DNA from: an uncultured Lachnospiraceae bacterium
GTDB taxonomy: Bacteria; Bacillota; Clostridia; Lachnospirales; Lachnospiraceae
NCBI GenBank assembly: GCA_910588845.1
Contig: CAJURU010000014.1
Coordinates: forward strand, 14,080-78,079
DNA length: 64,000 bases
Direction: 5' to 3'
Positions 16,732 through 25,163 of the stretch are shown in pieces. Made by a program: the position numbers and the translations under genes. Every line of letters starts with the position of its first letter. Position 1 is the stretch's first letter. The notes beneath the pieces were generated by a model. It saw only the letters and a program-made list of their open reading frames with translations. It made no database searches and was not told the origin of the DNA.

Positions 16732-16820
16732 CTGCGGGCAATCTACCCGCAGGATCCTCAGCCAAGCAGCCGCGCTGGCGCGGATAGTTGACTACTGTTC
16801 AACGCCGCGGATTTTGCGGC
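16732..16820. other. Run of four hairpins between DUF4250 and sigK
   Basis: Four inverted repeats follow one another in 89 bases: CTGCGGG/CCCGCAG (16732-16738 with 16746-16752), CCGCG/CGCGG with a CTGG loop (16770-16783), GTTGA/TCAAC (16787-16803) and GCCGC/GCGGC (16804-16820). On the minus strand they would form the leader RNA of the DUF4250 gene. I matched them to no known riboswitch. Confidence 0.6.
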
Positions 16821-16935
16821 TTTCTGTGTCAGTATACTCTCTTTTTACAGGTATGACAAGTTGAATTTTATATGGAAAGGCACTTCAAGGCTTGATTTTT
16901 CATAAAATATAATAAATCAGCTAAGAGGTGCTTTT

Positions 16936-17553
16936 TTGAAAACTTTTTTAAAGCCGCTGAATGTGGAGGAAGAAAAATATTATCTGAAGAAAATGAGAGA
17001 GGGCAGCCTTGAAGCTAAACATATCCTGATTGAACGGAATCTGAGGCTGGTTGCGCATATTTCCAGGAAATACCAGAACGGGGAAGAGGATATGGAGGAT
17101 TTGATTTCCATAGGTACTATCGGTCTCATCAAGGCAATTGCCACCTTTAATTATGAGCGCGGCAATCGTCTGGCTACTTATGCCGCCCGCTGCATAGACA
17201 ACGAGCTTCTAATGTATTTCCGTGGGAAAAAGAAGACTTCGCGGGAAGTGTCGCTGTATGAGCCTATCGGGACAGACAAAGAGGGAAATCAAATTAATCT
17301 TATGGATGTGGTTGAGAGCACAGACAGAGAAATTTTTGAGATTATTGAGTTGAAGAGCAATACCAAAAAGATATACGAAATGATCCCTAGGGTGCTTGGA
17401 AGCAGAGAAAGACAGATTATTGAATGGCGATATGGGCTGTATAACAAAAAGCCGCTGACTCAGCGGGAAATAGCGGATAAACTGGGAATTTCCCGTTCCT
17501 ATGTCAGCAGGATTGAAAAACGTGCCCTGGAGAAATTGAAAAGCTGTTTTTGA
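16936..17553 (+). CDS. sigK: RNA polymerase sigma factor, sporulation SigK type, without pro-sequence
   Basis: 205 aa from a TTG start with AGAGGTG 5 bases upstream. Region 2 reads IERNLRLVAHISRKY, EDLISIGTIGLIKAI, RLATYAARCIDNELLM; region 4 reads LTQREIADKLGISRSYVSRIEKRALEKL. These match sigma-K, the late mother-cell sporulation factor. The protein begins at the position that follows the cleaved pro-peptide of Bacillus SigK, and an in-frame TAA at 16903-16905 rules out a hydrophobic N-terminal extension. This resembles the pro-less SigK of some Clostridia. The gene is intact, with no skin-type element. A similar sigma of another role cannot be excluded. Confidence 0.85.
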   Translation: MKTFLKPLNVEEEKYYLKKMREGSLEAKHILIERNLRLVAHISRKYQNGEEDMEDLISIGTIGLIKAIATFNYERGNRLATYAARCIDNELLMYFRGKKKTSREVSLYEPIGTDKEGNQINLMDVVESTDREIFEIIELKSNTKKIYEMIPRVLGSRERQIIEWRYGLYNKKPLTQREIADKLGISRSYVSRIEKRALEKLKSCF

Positions 17554-17568
17554 GAAACAGCTTTTCAA
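17536..17568 (+). terminator. Hairpin at the sigK end, probable terminator
   Basis: A perfect 14-bp stem (17536-17549 with 17555-17568) spans the sigK stop codon, with loop TTGAG. The right arm contains CTTTTC but no longer T run follows, so termination may be partial. Confidence 0.55.
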
Positions 17569-17653
17569 GCACGGCAAACTATGGTATGATACATATATCT
17601 TTTTTCCGGGCGTGTCTGCCCGCATATCCCAACCAGCACAAAGGGAGGTAATT

Positions 17654-19204
17654 TTGTATAGTATTGTATCAACGGCGATCGTCTGCGGTATTCGCAGTAT
17701 CCTTGTCCAGGTAGAAGCAGACGTTTGCGATGGTATGCCCACATTTGAGATGGTGGGCGTATTGTCTTCTGAGGTAAAAGAGGCAAAGGAGCGCATCCGC
17801 ACGGCAATCCGCAACAGCGGTATCCGCCTGGCGCCTAAGAGAATTACGGTAAATCTATATCCGGCCGATATCCGTAAGAGTGGGACAGTGTTTGACTTGC
17901 CGATTGCACTTGCTATCTTATCGGCATATGGCAGAATTCCCAGGGAGTGTTTAGACGGCATCTTATTTGCGGGGGAAATCAGCTTAAATGGCGAAATCCG
18001 TCCAACTACAGGGATTCTGCCTATGGTGCTTGCCGCGCGGGAGGCTGGGAAACGAGTGGTCTGCGTCCCCAGGGAAAATATCAGGGAAGCGCAGGCTGTA
18101 AAGGGAATTGAAATCCTTGCGGGGGAAAATCTTAACCAGGTGATAAGACTGTTGGACAAGTTTCGGAAAGAACCTGAGAATTGCATTACAAGCGTCATCA
18201 ATAATATAGAAGAAATGCGCGAAAATGCGCAAAACGCGGATTTCGACTTCGCGTCAATCCATGGGCAGAAGGTCCTGAAGCGTGCTTGTGAAATTGCTGC
18301 CAGCGGCAGACACAATATGCTGATGCTTGGTTCGCCGGGAGCAGGGAAGACGATGGCGGCACGCGCAGTTTCGACGATCCTTCCGCCGCTCACAGAGGAA
18401 GAAGCGTTAGAGCTTGCCAAGGTATATAGCGTTATGGGGATGTTTGGGCAGCGTGAGATGAATTTCAGGCAAAGACCCTACCGCAGCCCTCACCATACGA
18501 TCAGCCTGGCGGGAATGGCGAGCGGCGGAACGGTGCCGAAGCCTGGGGAAATCAGTCTGGCGCATAAAGGGGTGCTGTTTTTGGACGAGCTGACAGAATT
18601 TAAAAAGCCGGTGCTGGAAGTGTTGCGCCAGCCTTTAGAAGAGAGGGAAATCCGACTGGTGAGAGGGAGCGGCACTTACTTTTACCCGGCAGATATTATG
18701 TTGATTGCGGCTATGAACCCTTGCAGCTGCGGTTATTTCCCGGACCGCAGCCGGTGTACGTGCTCTAAATCTATGATTGAGCGTCATCTCAGTAAGATTA
18801 GCCGTCCGCTTTTAGACCGCATGGATATCTGTGTGGAAGTCAGCCGTCCGGCTTTACATGAACTTACGGCAAGGCAGCCGGAGGAGAGCTCCGCGCAGAT
18901 CAGAAACCGGGTTGAGCAGGCTCAGCGGATTCAGCAGGAGCGTTTTTCTGGAAGCGGGATACTCTATAACAGCCAGATTCCTCCATCTGCTATGGAACAG
19001 TGGTGCGTGATGGAGAAGGAGGGGGCGGAGATTTTGCATGAAACGTTTGAAAAGATGGAAATGACAGCGCGCGGATATTACCGGGCGTTGCGTGTGGCGC
19101 GCACAATAGCGGATATGGAAGGCGCGCCGGAGATTGGACGCGCCCATATTTGTGAAAGCCTTTTATATCGCAGCCTTGACAGAAAGGTGTGGGATTGGGA
19201 ATGA
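17654..19204 (+). CDS. comM: YifB/ComM family Mg-chelatase-like AAA+ ATPase
   Basis: 516 aa from the TTG at 17654, which has GGGAGGT 4 bases before it. The family N-terminus (YSIVSTAIVCGIRSILVQVE) fits this start. An N-terminal ChlI/Lon-protease-like domain (about 20-140) precedes the AAA+ domain with Walker A GSPGAGKT and Walker B GVLFLDELTEF, then MNPCSCG, and a C-terminal Mg_chelatase_C domain. ComM is a hexameric helicase that aids branch migration in natural transformation in Gram-negative bacteria. Its overlap with dprA supports a role in DNA uptake or recombination here too. Confidence 0.92.
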   Translation: MYSIVSTAIVCGIRSILVQVEADVCDGMPTFEMVGVLSSEVKEAKERIRTAIRNSGIRLAPKRITVNLYPADIRKSGTVFDLPIALAILSAYGRIPRECLDGILFAGEISLNGEIRPTTGILPMVLAAREAGKRVVCVPRENIREAQAVKGIEILAGENLNQVIRLLDKFRKEPENCITSVINNIEEMRENAQNADFDFASIHGQKVLKRACEIAASGRHNMLMLGSPGAGKTMAARAVSTILPPLTEEEALELAKVYSVMGMFGQREMNFRQRPYRSPHHTISLAGMASGGTVPKPGEISLAHKGVLFLDELTEFKKPVLEVLRQPLEEREIRLVRGSGTYFYPADIMLIAAMNPCSCGYFPDRSRCTCSKSMIERHLSKISRPLLDRMDICVEVSRPALHELTARQPEESSAQIRNRVEQAQRIQQERFSGSGILYNSQIPPSAMEQWCVMEKEGAEILHETFEKMEMTARGYYRALRVARTIADMEGAPEIGRAHICESLLYRSLDRKVWDWE

Positions 19205-20319
19205 CGAAGATTCAGGGAGCGTATAATAAATATGAGTACTGGCTTGCCAGCATTGTGTCGCTTTCCGGCAGGAAGAAAATCTTTTTGGGGGAGATGTTCT
19301 CAGAGGCAGAAGAGGTATATCGTGCACGTCAGGAGAGTTTAGAGAGGATCACGATTCTGACAGAACGGGAAATAGCAGAAATCAAAGCTGCGCAGGGCAG
19401 GACGGAAGAGGAAATAGAAGAGGAATTGTCATATTGTGCGCAGAGAGGGATAAATCTTACTGTGTGGCGTGAGGAAACTTACCCGTTGCGGCTGAGGGAT
19501 ATTTATAATCCGCCCTATGGTCTGTTTTACTGTGGGCGGCTTCCTGTTTGGGAGAAGAAATCGGTCGGTATTGTGGGCGCCAGAAATTGTACATATTATG
19601 GAAAATCTGCGGCGGAACAGATTGGACAGGAGTTAGCAGCAGCCGGAATTGTTGTGGTCAGCGGTATGGCAGCCGGAATTGATGGGGCGGCCCAGCGTGG
19701 AGCGCTGCGCGGTGGGGGCAGCACATACGGCGTGCTGGGCTGTGGTGTGGATGTCTGTTATCCTGCTGGGAATCGGGAGTTATATCGACAGCTTATCGAG
19801 AAGGGAGGAGTGATTTCGGAGTATCCGCCGCATACGCGGCCGCTCGCCCTGAATTTTCCCCAGCGCAACCGAATTATCAGCGGATTGTCGGATGTCGTGT
19901 TGGTTGTGGAGGCAAAATATAAAAGCGGTTCGCTGATTACAGCAGACTTTGCCTTAGAGCAGGGGAGGGATGTTTATGCATTGCCAGGACGCATTTCAGA
20001 TGTCTCCAGCCAGGGGACAAACCGCTTGATACAACAGGGAGCAGGCGTCTTTTTGAGCATGGAAGATTTTTTGAAAGAAATGCATATTTTTTCAAAAACG
20101 GAAGAGAATTCATGCAGAAAGAAAAAATTATCCCTTGAAAATTTAGAGAGGTTGGTGTATAGTTGTCTCGGTTTGACCCCCAAAAGCCTCGAAGAAATCT
20201 TGACAGAAACGGAGTTGGGATTGGGGGAATTGATGGTAGCGTTAGAAACACTGCGCGGGCTGGGCATTGTTTCTGAGGTTTATAAAAACTATTATGTCCG
20301 TTCTGATGGTTTTGTATAG
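19201..20319 (+). CDS. dprA: DNA processing protein DprA/Smf
   Basis: 372 aa from the ATG at 19201, which overlaps the comM stop as ATGA; a GTG at 19189 is possible but has poorer spacing. DprA loads RecA onto incoming single-stranded DNA. The Rossmann-like core holds VGIVGARNCTYYGKSAAEQI, VVSGMAAGIDGAAQRGAL, GVLGCGVDVCYPAGNREL and PQRNRIISGLSDVVLVVEA. A C-terminal winged helix follows (about 315-370). The N-terminal about 70 residues form a SAM-like helical part. Confidence 0.94.
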   Translation: MTKIQGAYNKYEYWLASIVSLSGRKKIFLGEMFSEAEEVYRARQESLERITILTEREIAEIKAAQGRTEEEIEEELSYCAQRGINLTVWREETYPLRLRDIYNPPYGLFYCGRLPVWEKKSVGIVGARNCTYYGKSAAEQIGQELAAAGIVVVSGMAAGIDGAAQRGALRGGGSTYGVLGCGVDVCYPAGNRELYRQLIEKGGVISEYPPHTRPLALNFPQRNRIISGLSDVVLVVEAKYKSGSLITADFALEQGRDVYALPGRISDVSSQGTNRLIQQGAGVFLSMEDFLKEMHIFSKTEENSCRKKKLSLENLERLVYSCLGLTPKSLEEILTETELGLGELMVALETLRGLGIVSEVYKNYYVRSDGFV

Positions 20320-20422
20320 AGTATGGCCGCACGATTTTCTGCGACGGCTTTTCCGGAAACCGGACATACAGGGAATTTGTGCGGACTTGTCCGCTTGATG
20401 ATGAATAGAGAGGAGCAGACAG

Positions 20423-22507
20423 ATGGCGAAGTATCTGGTAATTGTGGAATCACCGGCAAAGGTGAAGACGATCAAAAAATTTTTAGGTAAAAATTATGAG
20501 GTTGTGGCGTCAAACGGACATGTGCGCGACTTGCCGAAAAGCCAGCTTGGCATAGATGTTGAACATGACTATGAGCCGAAATATATCACAATCCGCGGCA
20601 AAGGAGATATTCTTGCCAACCTTAGAAAAGAGGTTAAGAAAGCGGATAAAGTATATCTGGCGACGGACCCTGACCGCGAGGGGGAAGCAATTTCCTGGCA
20701 TTTGTCAAAAGCCTTAAAGCTGGAAGATAAGAAAGTTTGTCGGATCAGCTTCAACGAAATCACGAAGAACGCAGTTAAGGCTTCCTTAAAGCAGGCGCGC
20801 AACATAGACTTGAATCTTGTGGATGCCCAGCAGACCAGGCGTATGCTGGACCGTATGGTTGGTTACCGCATCAGCCCGGTATTGTGGGCGAAAGTAAAAC
20901 GGGGATTGAGCGCCGGACGTGTGCAGTCTGTGGCTCTGCGCATTATTTGTGACAGGGAGGAAGAAGTCAACGCATTTATCCCCGAAGAGTATTGGACCTT
21001 GGATGCCAAGTTCGCCATCCCGGGCGAGAAGAAACTGCTTGACGCCAAGTTCTACGGCGATGAAAAGGGAAAGATAACTATAAGCTCCAGGCAGGAGTTA
21101 GACGATATATTGCAAAATCTGGAAAAGGAAAAATATCAGGTACTGGATGTAAAGAAAGGCAATCGGGTCAAGAAAGCGCCTCTGCCGTTTACGACCAGTA
21201 CTCTTCAGCAGGAGGCTGCAAAACGGTTGAATTTTTCTACTCAAAAGACAATGCGGCTGGCGCAGCAGCTCTATGAAGGCGTCGACATTAAAGGGCAGGG
21301 AACAGTGGGCGTCATTACTTACCTGAGAACAGATTCTGTGCGTATTTCTGAGGAAGCGGACGCAGCTGCCAGAGAGTATATTCATTCCGCCTATGGTGAG
21401 AATTACGCGGCGGCGGCCGGTGTGAATAAAAAGAGCAACCAGAAGATCCAGGATGCCCACGAGGCTATCCGCCCGTCTGACATTACAAGGACGCCGGCGC
21501 AAATCAAGGAATCTCTGAGCCGTGACCAATTTCGTTTATATCAGCTGATTTGGAACCGATTTACAGCAAGCCGTATGTCGAACGCGGAGTATGAGACAAC
21601 TTCCGTCAAAATTGGGGCTGGAAAATATCGTTTCCATGTATCCGCTTCCAAAATTATTTTTGAAGGCTTTTTGTCTGTATACACGAGTGAAGATGACGAA
21701 AAGAGCGAGAATAACGTCCTGCTAAAGTCGATTGATACTGACACAAAGCTGGAAATAAAAGAGATGAATGAGAAACAGCATTTTACTCAGCCGCCGGCGC
21801 ATTTTACAGAAGCTTCCCTGGTAAAAACGTTGGAAGAGCTCGGCATCGGGCGTCCCAGCACCTATGCGCCGACAATTACAACGCTGCTTGCCAGACGGTA
21901 CTTGACAAAGGAAAATCGAAACTTGTACGTGACAGAACTTGGCGAGATCGTCAACTCTATCATGAAAGAGGCGTTTTCTACGATCGTGGATGAGCAGTTC
22001 ACAGCCAATATGGAATCCCTGCTGGATAAAGTGGCGGAGGGGAATGTCGACTGGAAGACGGTTGTGAGGAATTTTTATCCTGACTTGGATGAAGCGGTAC
22101 AGGTTGCCGAGAAAGAACTGGAAAAGGTGGAAATACATGACGAGGTTACGGATGTCGTCTGTGATTTGTGCGGCCGCAACATGGTTATAAAATATGGGCC
22201 GCACGGCAGATTCCTTGCATGTCCAGGGTTCCCGGAATGCCGTAATACGAAGCCTTATCTCGAAAAAATTGGCGTAGATTGTCCTAAATGCGGGAAGGAA
22301 GTCGTTTTGCGCAAGACCAAAAAAGGCAGGAAATATTATGGATGCGAGGACAATCCAGACTGTGATTTCATGTCGTGGCAGCGGCCGTCTAAGGAGAGAT
22401 GTCCCCAATGCGGCGGCTATATGGTGGAAAAAGGCAATAAGCTGGTATGTGCAGACAATCAGTGCGGGTTTGTCAAGGAGAAGAAAAAAGACCAAGGGAA
22501 CCAATAA
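20423..22507 (+). CDS. topA: DNA topoisomerase I
   Basis: 694 aa, relaxes negative supercoils. Toprim domain at the N-terminus (MAKYLVIVESPAKVKTIKKF, TDPDREGEAISWHL). The active-site tyrosine is Tyr300 in ITYLRTDSVRIS. Three C-terminal four-cysteine zinc ribbons bind DNA (starting at CDLCGRNM, CPKCGKEV and CPQCGGYM). RBS GAGAGGAGCAGACAG. The dprA-topA order is conserved across Firmicutes. Confidence 0.96.
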   Translation: MAKYLVIVESPAKVKTIKKFLGKNYEVVASNGHVRDLPKSQLGIDVEHDYEPKYITIRGKGDILANLRKEVKKADKVYLATDPDREGEAISWHLSKALKLEDKKVCRISFNEITKNAVKASLKQARNIDLNLVDAQQTRRMLDRMVGYRISPVLWAKVKRGLSAGRVQSVALRIICDREEEVNAFIPEEYWTLDAKFAIPGEKKLLDAKFYGDEKGKITISSRQELDDILQNLEKEKYQVLDVKKGNRVKKAPLPFTTSTLQQEAAKRLNFSTQKTMRLAQQLYEGVDIKGQGTVGVITYLRTDSVRISEEADAAAREYIHSAYGENYAAAAGVNKKSNQKIQDAHEAIRPSDITRTPAQIKESLSRDQFRLYQLIWNRFTASRMSNAEYETTSVKIGAGKYRFHVSASKIIFEGFLSVYTSEDDEKSENNVLLKSIDTDTKLEIKEMNEKQHFTQPPAHFTEASLVKTLEELGIGRPSTYAPTITTLLARRYLTKENRNLYVTELGEIVNSIMKEAFSTIVDEQFTANMESLLDKVAEGNVDWKTVVRNFYPDLDEAVQVAEKELEKVEIHDEVTDVVCDLCGRNMVIKYGPHGRFLACPGFPECRNTKPYLEKIGVDCPKCGKEVVLRKTKKGRKYYGCEDNPDCDFMSWQRPSKERCPQCGGYMVEKGNKLVCADNQCGFVKEKKKDQGNQ

Positions 22508-22530
22508 TTGGTGAAAAACACAGAAAATTG

Positions 22531-22559
22531 TTGTTTTTTAAAGATAAATATGTTATACT
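22531..22559 (+). promoter_or_regulatory. Sigma-A promoter of codY
   Basis: TTGTTT (22531-22536) and TATACT (22554-22559) are separated by 17 bases, about 60 bases before the codY ATG. Confidence 0.7.
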
Positions 22560-22617
22560 CATAAAGAATTTGCAGGAGTGATGGGGGAATGATAATTTTT
22601 AGTCAGGAGGTATCTCA

Positions 22618-23406
22618 ATGAGTGTCCAGTTATTAGACAAGACAAGGAAGATTAATAAGCTGCTTCACAATAATAATTCTTCAAAGGTTGTCTTTAACGA
22701 TATTTGTGAGGTTCTGACTGAAATTTTATGTTCTAACATTCTTGTAATCAGCAAGAAGGGAAAGCTTCTGGGAATCGGCAAGACCAGGCAGACGGCAGAG
22801 ATTAAGGAATTGATTTCAGGCAATGTTGGTGGGTTCATTGATCCATTGCTGAATGAGCGGCTTTTAGGTATCCTTTCTACGAAGGAGAACGTCAATCTGG
22901 AAACTTTAGGGTTTGTCTCTGACGATGTGCATAATTACCAAGCCATTATCACGCCTATTGATATTGCCGGCGAGCGGTTGGGAACGCTGTTTGTCTATCG
23001 TTTGGAAGAACAGTATGATATTGACGATATCATACTAAGCGAGTATGGCACTACCGTTGTCGGGTTGGAGATGATGCGTTCGGTCAATGAGGAGAATGCG
23101 GAGGAGAACCGTAAAGTACAGGTTGTGAAATCGGCCATTAGTACGTTGTCCTTTTCGGAACTGGAGGCAGTTACCCATATTTTTGAAGAGTTAGACGGCA
23201 AGGAAGGTATTTTAGTTGCCAGCAAAATTGCCGACCGCGTAGGGATAACGCGAAGCGTTATTGTCAATGCACTGCGCAAGTTTGAGAGCGCGGGGGTGAT
23301 TGAGTCCCGTTCTTCCGGTATGAAGGGCACATACATAAAGGTGCTGAATGACGTGGTGTTTGAAGAAGTAGAGAAATTAAAAAAAGAACATATGAAGGTT
23401 AATTGA
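22618..23406 (+). CDS. codY: Global transcriptional regulator CodY
   Basis: 262 aa, a GTP- and branched-chain-amino-acid-sensing repressor. The N-terminal GAF domain (about 1-155) and a C-terminal winged helix (about 180-255) are both present. The recognition region reads ASKIADRVGITRSVIVNALR and KFESAGVIESRSSGMKGTYI, which is strongly conserved in CodY. Strong RBS TCAGGAGGT. It lies directly before the fla/che operon, as in Bacillus subtilis, where CodY also controls motility; a terminator at 23486 separates them. Confidence 0.96.
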   Translation: MSVQLLDKTRKINKLLHNNNSSKVVFNDICEVLTEILCSNILVISKKGKLLGIGKTRQTAEIKELISGNVGGFIDPLLNERLLGILSTKENVNLETLGFVSDDVHNYQAIITPIDIAGERLGTLFVYRLEEQYDIDDIILSEYGTTVVGLEMMRSVNEENAEENRKVQVVKSAISTLSFSELEAVTHIFEELDGKEGILVASKIADRVGITRSVIVNALRKFESAGVIESRSSGMKGTYIKVLNDVVFEEVEKLKKEHMKVN

Positions 23407-23485
23407 ATATAGAATAGCTACTTATCTATATGGAAAAAGTTATATTTGGGAAACAGCTGAACGGATTCGGCGTTGGAGAGAAAAT

Positions 23486-23518
23486 GGAATTTGCAAAAAA
23501 GTTGCAGATTCCTTTTTT
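23486..23518 (+). terminator. Intrinsic terminator of codY
   Basis: An 11-bp stem (GGAATTTGCAA 23486-23496 with TTGCAGATTCC 23502-23512, one T-G pair) with loop AAAAG and six T bases (23513-23518). Confidence 0.88.
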
Positions 23519-23841
23519 GCCGATTTGTTACTGTTCTGAACCTTATGGGTACGGAATGGGCAAGCTCGTTGTAATCACATGGCATATCTGGCAGGACATG
23601 GACATATACTTGGAAAAAAGCCCCATGGGAAGCCGTGGATGATTAATCCCAGGTATTTCCTTTGCCAGTATGCGGATACCATGTATTTGTGCCTGTTTCG
23701 ACGGCAAAGCACAATATCATGTAAAATATACAAAGAAAATACAAAAAAATACTTGCAATAATGGGGCGATTGCGATAATCTATAATAAGATTGATTCATT
23801 ATGTGGAAAAAGGAAAATCGAGAGAGGAAAGGAGCAATATT
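23519..23841 (+). promoter_or_regulatory. Leader region of the fla/che operon
   Basis: 323 bases without a convincing gene; the short frames here have no ribosome sites or family features. Possible promoter parts lie near the end: TTGCAA (23753-23758), GATAAT (23774-23779) and TATAAT (23781-23786), but no pair has ideal spacing (15 or 22 bases). I found no cyclic-di-GMP riboswitch signature and no clear sigma-D promoter. A strong AAAGGAG site precedes flgB. Confidence 0.4.
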
Positions 23842-24231
23842 ATGTTGGCCAGTGGGATATACGATTACATTGATGTGTTGAATAAGGGAGCAAATGCGGC
23901 TTGGCTGCGTGAAACTGCTATCAGTAACAATATTGCGAATGGAGATACGCCTGGTTATAAACGGCAGGATGTTGATTTTGAAGGGATTCTTGAACAGGAG
24001 CTGGGAAAATCCAAGTATGTATCATTAGACAAGAAGGTAAAAAATTTGCATATGGATCATTTGAATGCGTCGATTTATACCGATGCGCCCAATTATTCCT
24101 ACCGCTTGGACAAGAATAATGTAGACCCAGAGCAGGAATATGCGGAGTTGGCTTCCGTCAGGATTAAGTACAATGGCCTGATTGACAGTATGTCGAAGGA
24201 ATTTGCCAGGATAAAGAGTGTGATTAAGTAA
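23842..24231 (+). CDS. flgB: Flagellar basal-body rod protein FlgB
   Basis: 129 aa from the ATG at 23842 (AAAGGAG 6 bases upstream), preferred over the frame opening at 23791. FlgB forms the proximal rod with FlgC. The N-terminal rod/hook signature is LRETAISNNIANGDTPGYKR, and the C-terminal helix EYAELASVRIKYNGLIDSMS is typical of this family. It is the first gene of the long fla/che operon. Confidence 0.95.
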   Translation: MLASGIYDYIDVLNKGANAAWLRETAISNNIANGDTPGYKRQDVDFEGILEQELGKSKYVSLDKKVKNLHMDHLNASIYTDAPNYSYRLDKNNVDPEQEYAELASVRIKYNGLIDSMSKEFARIKSVIK

Positions 24232-24296
24232 GGGATGTTTTGAGATATTGAAGGGAAAATGACGCCAGAAATGGCGGAAAAGATGGAGGTAACGGT

Positions 24297-24737
24297 ATGT
24301 CATTGTTTCAATCATTTAACATTAACACATCTGGTCTTACCGCACAGCGGTTTCGGATGGACGTGATTTCTGAGAATGTTGCAAATGTTACGACGACCAG
24401 AACGGAAGATGGAACACCTTATACGAGGAAGATTGTAACGTTTCAGGAGAAACGGACGACCCCTTTCAGCAGGGTTTTGGAAGATACCAGGGAGGCTTTT
24501 TTGGGAAACGGCGTAAAAGTAAGCCGTGTGTCGGATGATACGGAGAGCGATTATATTATGAAATATGAACCCTCCCACCCGGACGCAGACGAAAACGGAT
24601 ATGTGTCTTACCCAAATGTAAATATTATTACCGAGATGACAAATATGATAGATGCCAGCCGTGCTTATGAAGCGAACCTTACGGCGTTTGAGACCAGTAA
24701 GGCGATAGCTTTGAAAGGGTTAGAGCTTGGCAAATAG
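24297..24737 (+). CDS. flgC: Flagellar basal-body rod protein FlgC
   Basis: 146 aa. Rod subunit. N-terminal NINTSGLTAQRFRMDVISEN and ANVTTTRT are the axial-protein signature; the C-terminal SYPNVNIITEMTNMIDASRA and YEANLTAFETSKAIALK is typical of FlgC. RBS GATGGAGG, 65 bases after flgB. Confidence 0.96.
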   Translation: MSLFQSFNINTSGLTAQRFRMDVISENVANVTTTRTEDGTPYTRKIVTFQEKRTTPFSRVLEDTREAFLGNGVKVSRVSDDTESDYIMKYEPSHPDADENGYVSYPNVNIITEMTNMIDASRAYEANLTAFETSKAIALKGLELGK

Positions 24738-24757
24738 AATACAGGGAGGCTTTATAA

Positions 24758-25069
24758 ATGGATATTTCAGCATTAAATAATGTAGTTCCAAGCTATCTCA
24801 CAGATGTTGCGAATTCTGCCAGTCAGGTCGATAGACAGGATAAAGAGTTTAGCGGTATTTTACAGTCTATGATGAATATGGTAAATGAGGCCAATGATGC
24901 GCATAACCAGGCGGAATCGGCGCAGATGCAGTTTGAACTTGGCTATGCAACGAATACGCATGAATTGAATGCAGCGCAGGAGAAAGCTGATATTGCCCTC
25001 AACTATACAATCACTGTCAGGGACAGGATGTTGGAAGCTTACAAAGAGATAATGAACATGCAAGTTTAA
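24758..25069 (+). CDS. fliE: Flagellar hook-basal body protein FliE
   Basis: 103 aa. FliE links the MS ring to the rod and is the first export substrate. The C-terminal pattern HELNAAQEKADIALNYTITV followed by RDRMLEAYKEIMNMQV is diagnostic. RBS CAGGGAGG; 20 bases after flgC. Confidence 0.94.
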   Translation: MDISALNNVVPSYLTDVANSASQVDRQDKEFSGILQSMMNMVNEANDAHNQAESAQMQFELGYATNTHELNAAQEKADIALNYTITVRDRMLEAYKEIMNMQV

Positions 25070-25163
25070 TTTCGGAGTGAAGGGAAGTTGAGAGGTGCGT
25101 TATAGAATTTGCCAAGAACACCTCGCTCAATTTTGCGGAGAATAAATTTGGTAGGAGATGCAC

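Noticed and set aside
16732..16820. tRNA-like or hammerhead-like RNA
   Set aside because: There is no T-loop motif for a tRNA, and the hammerhead core CTGATGA is not present; only the stems are supported.
17209..18420. 403-residue open frame on the minus strand
   Set aside because: It lies antisense to sigK and comM, has no ribosome site or recognisable domain, and its Ser-rich composition is typical of a shadow frame.
23430..23642. 70-residue frame between codY and flgB
   Set aside because: It runs across the codY terminator hairpin at 23486-23518 and has no ribosome site.
23519..23841. Cyclic-di-GMP riboswitch before flgB
   Set aside because: Some Clostridia have one here and a GACGGCAAAGC string occurs, but the rest of the GEMM core is missing.
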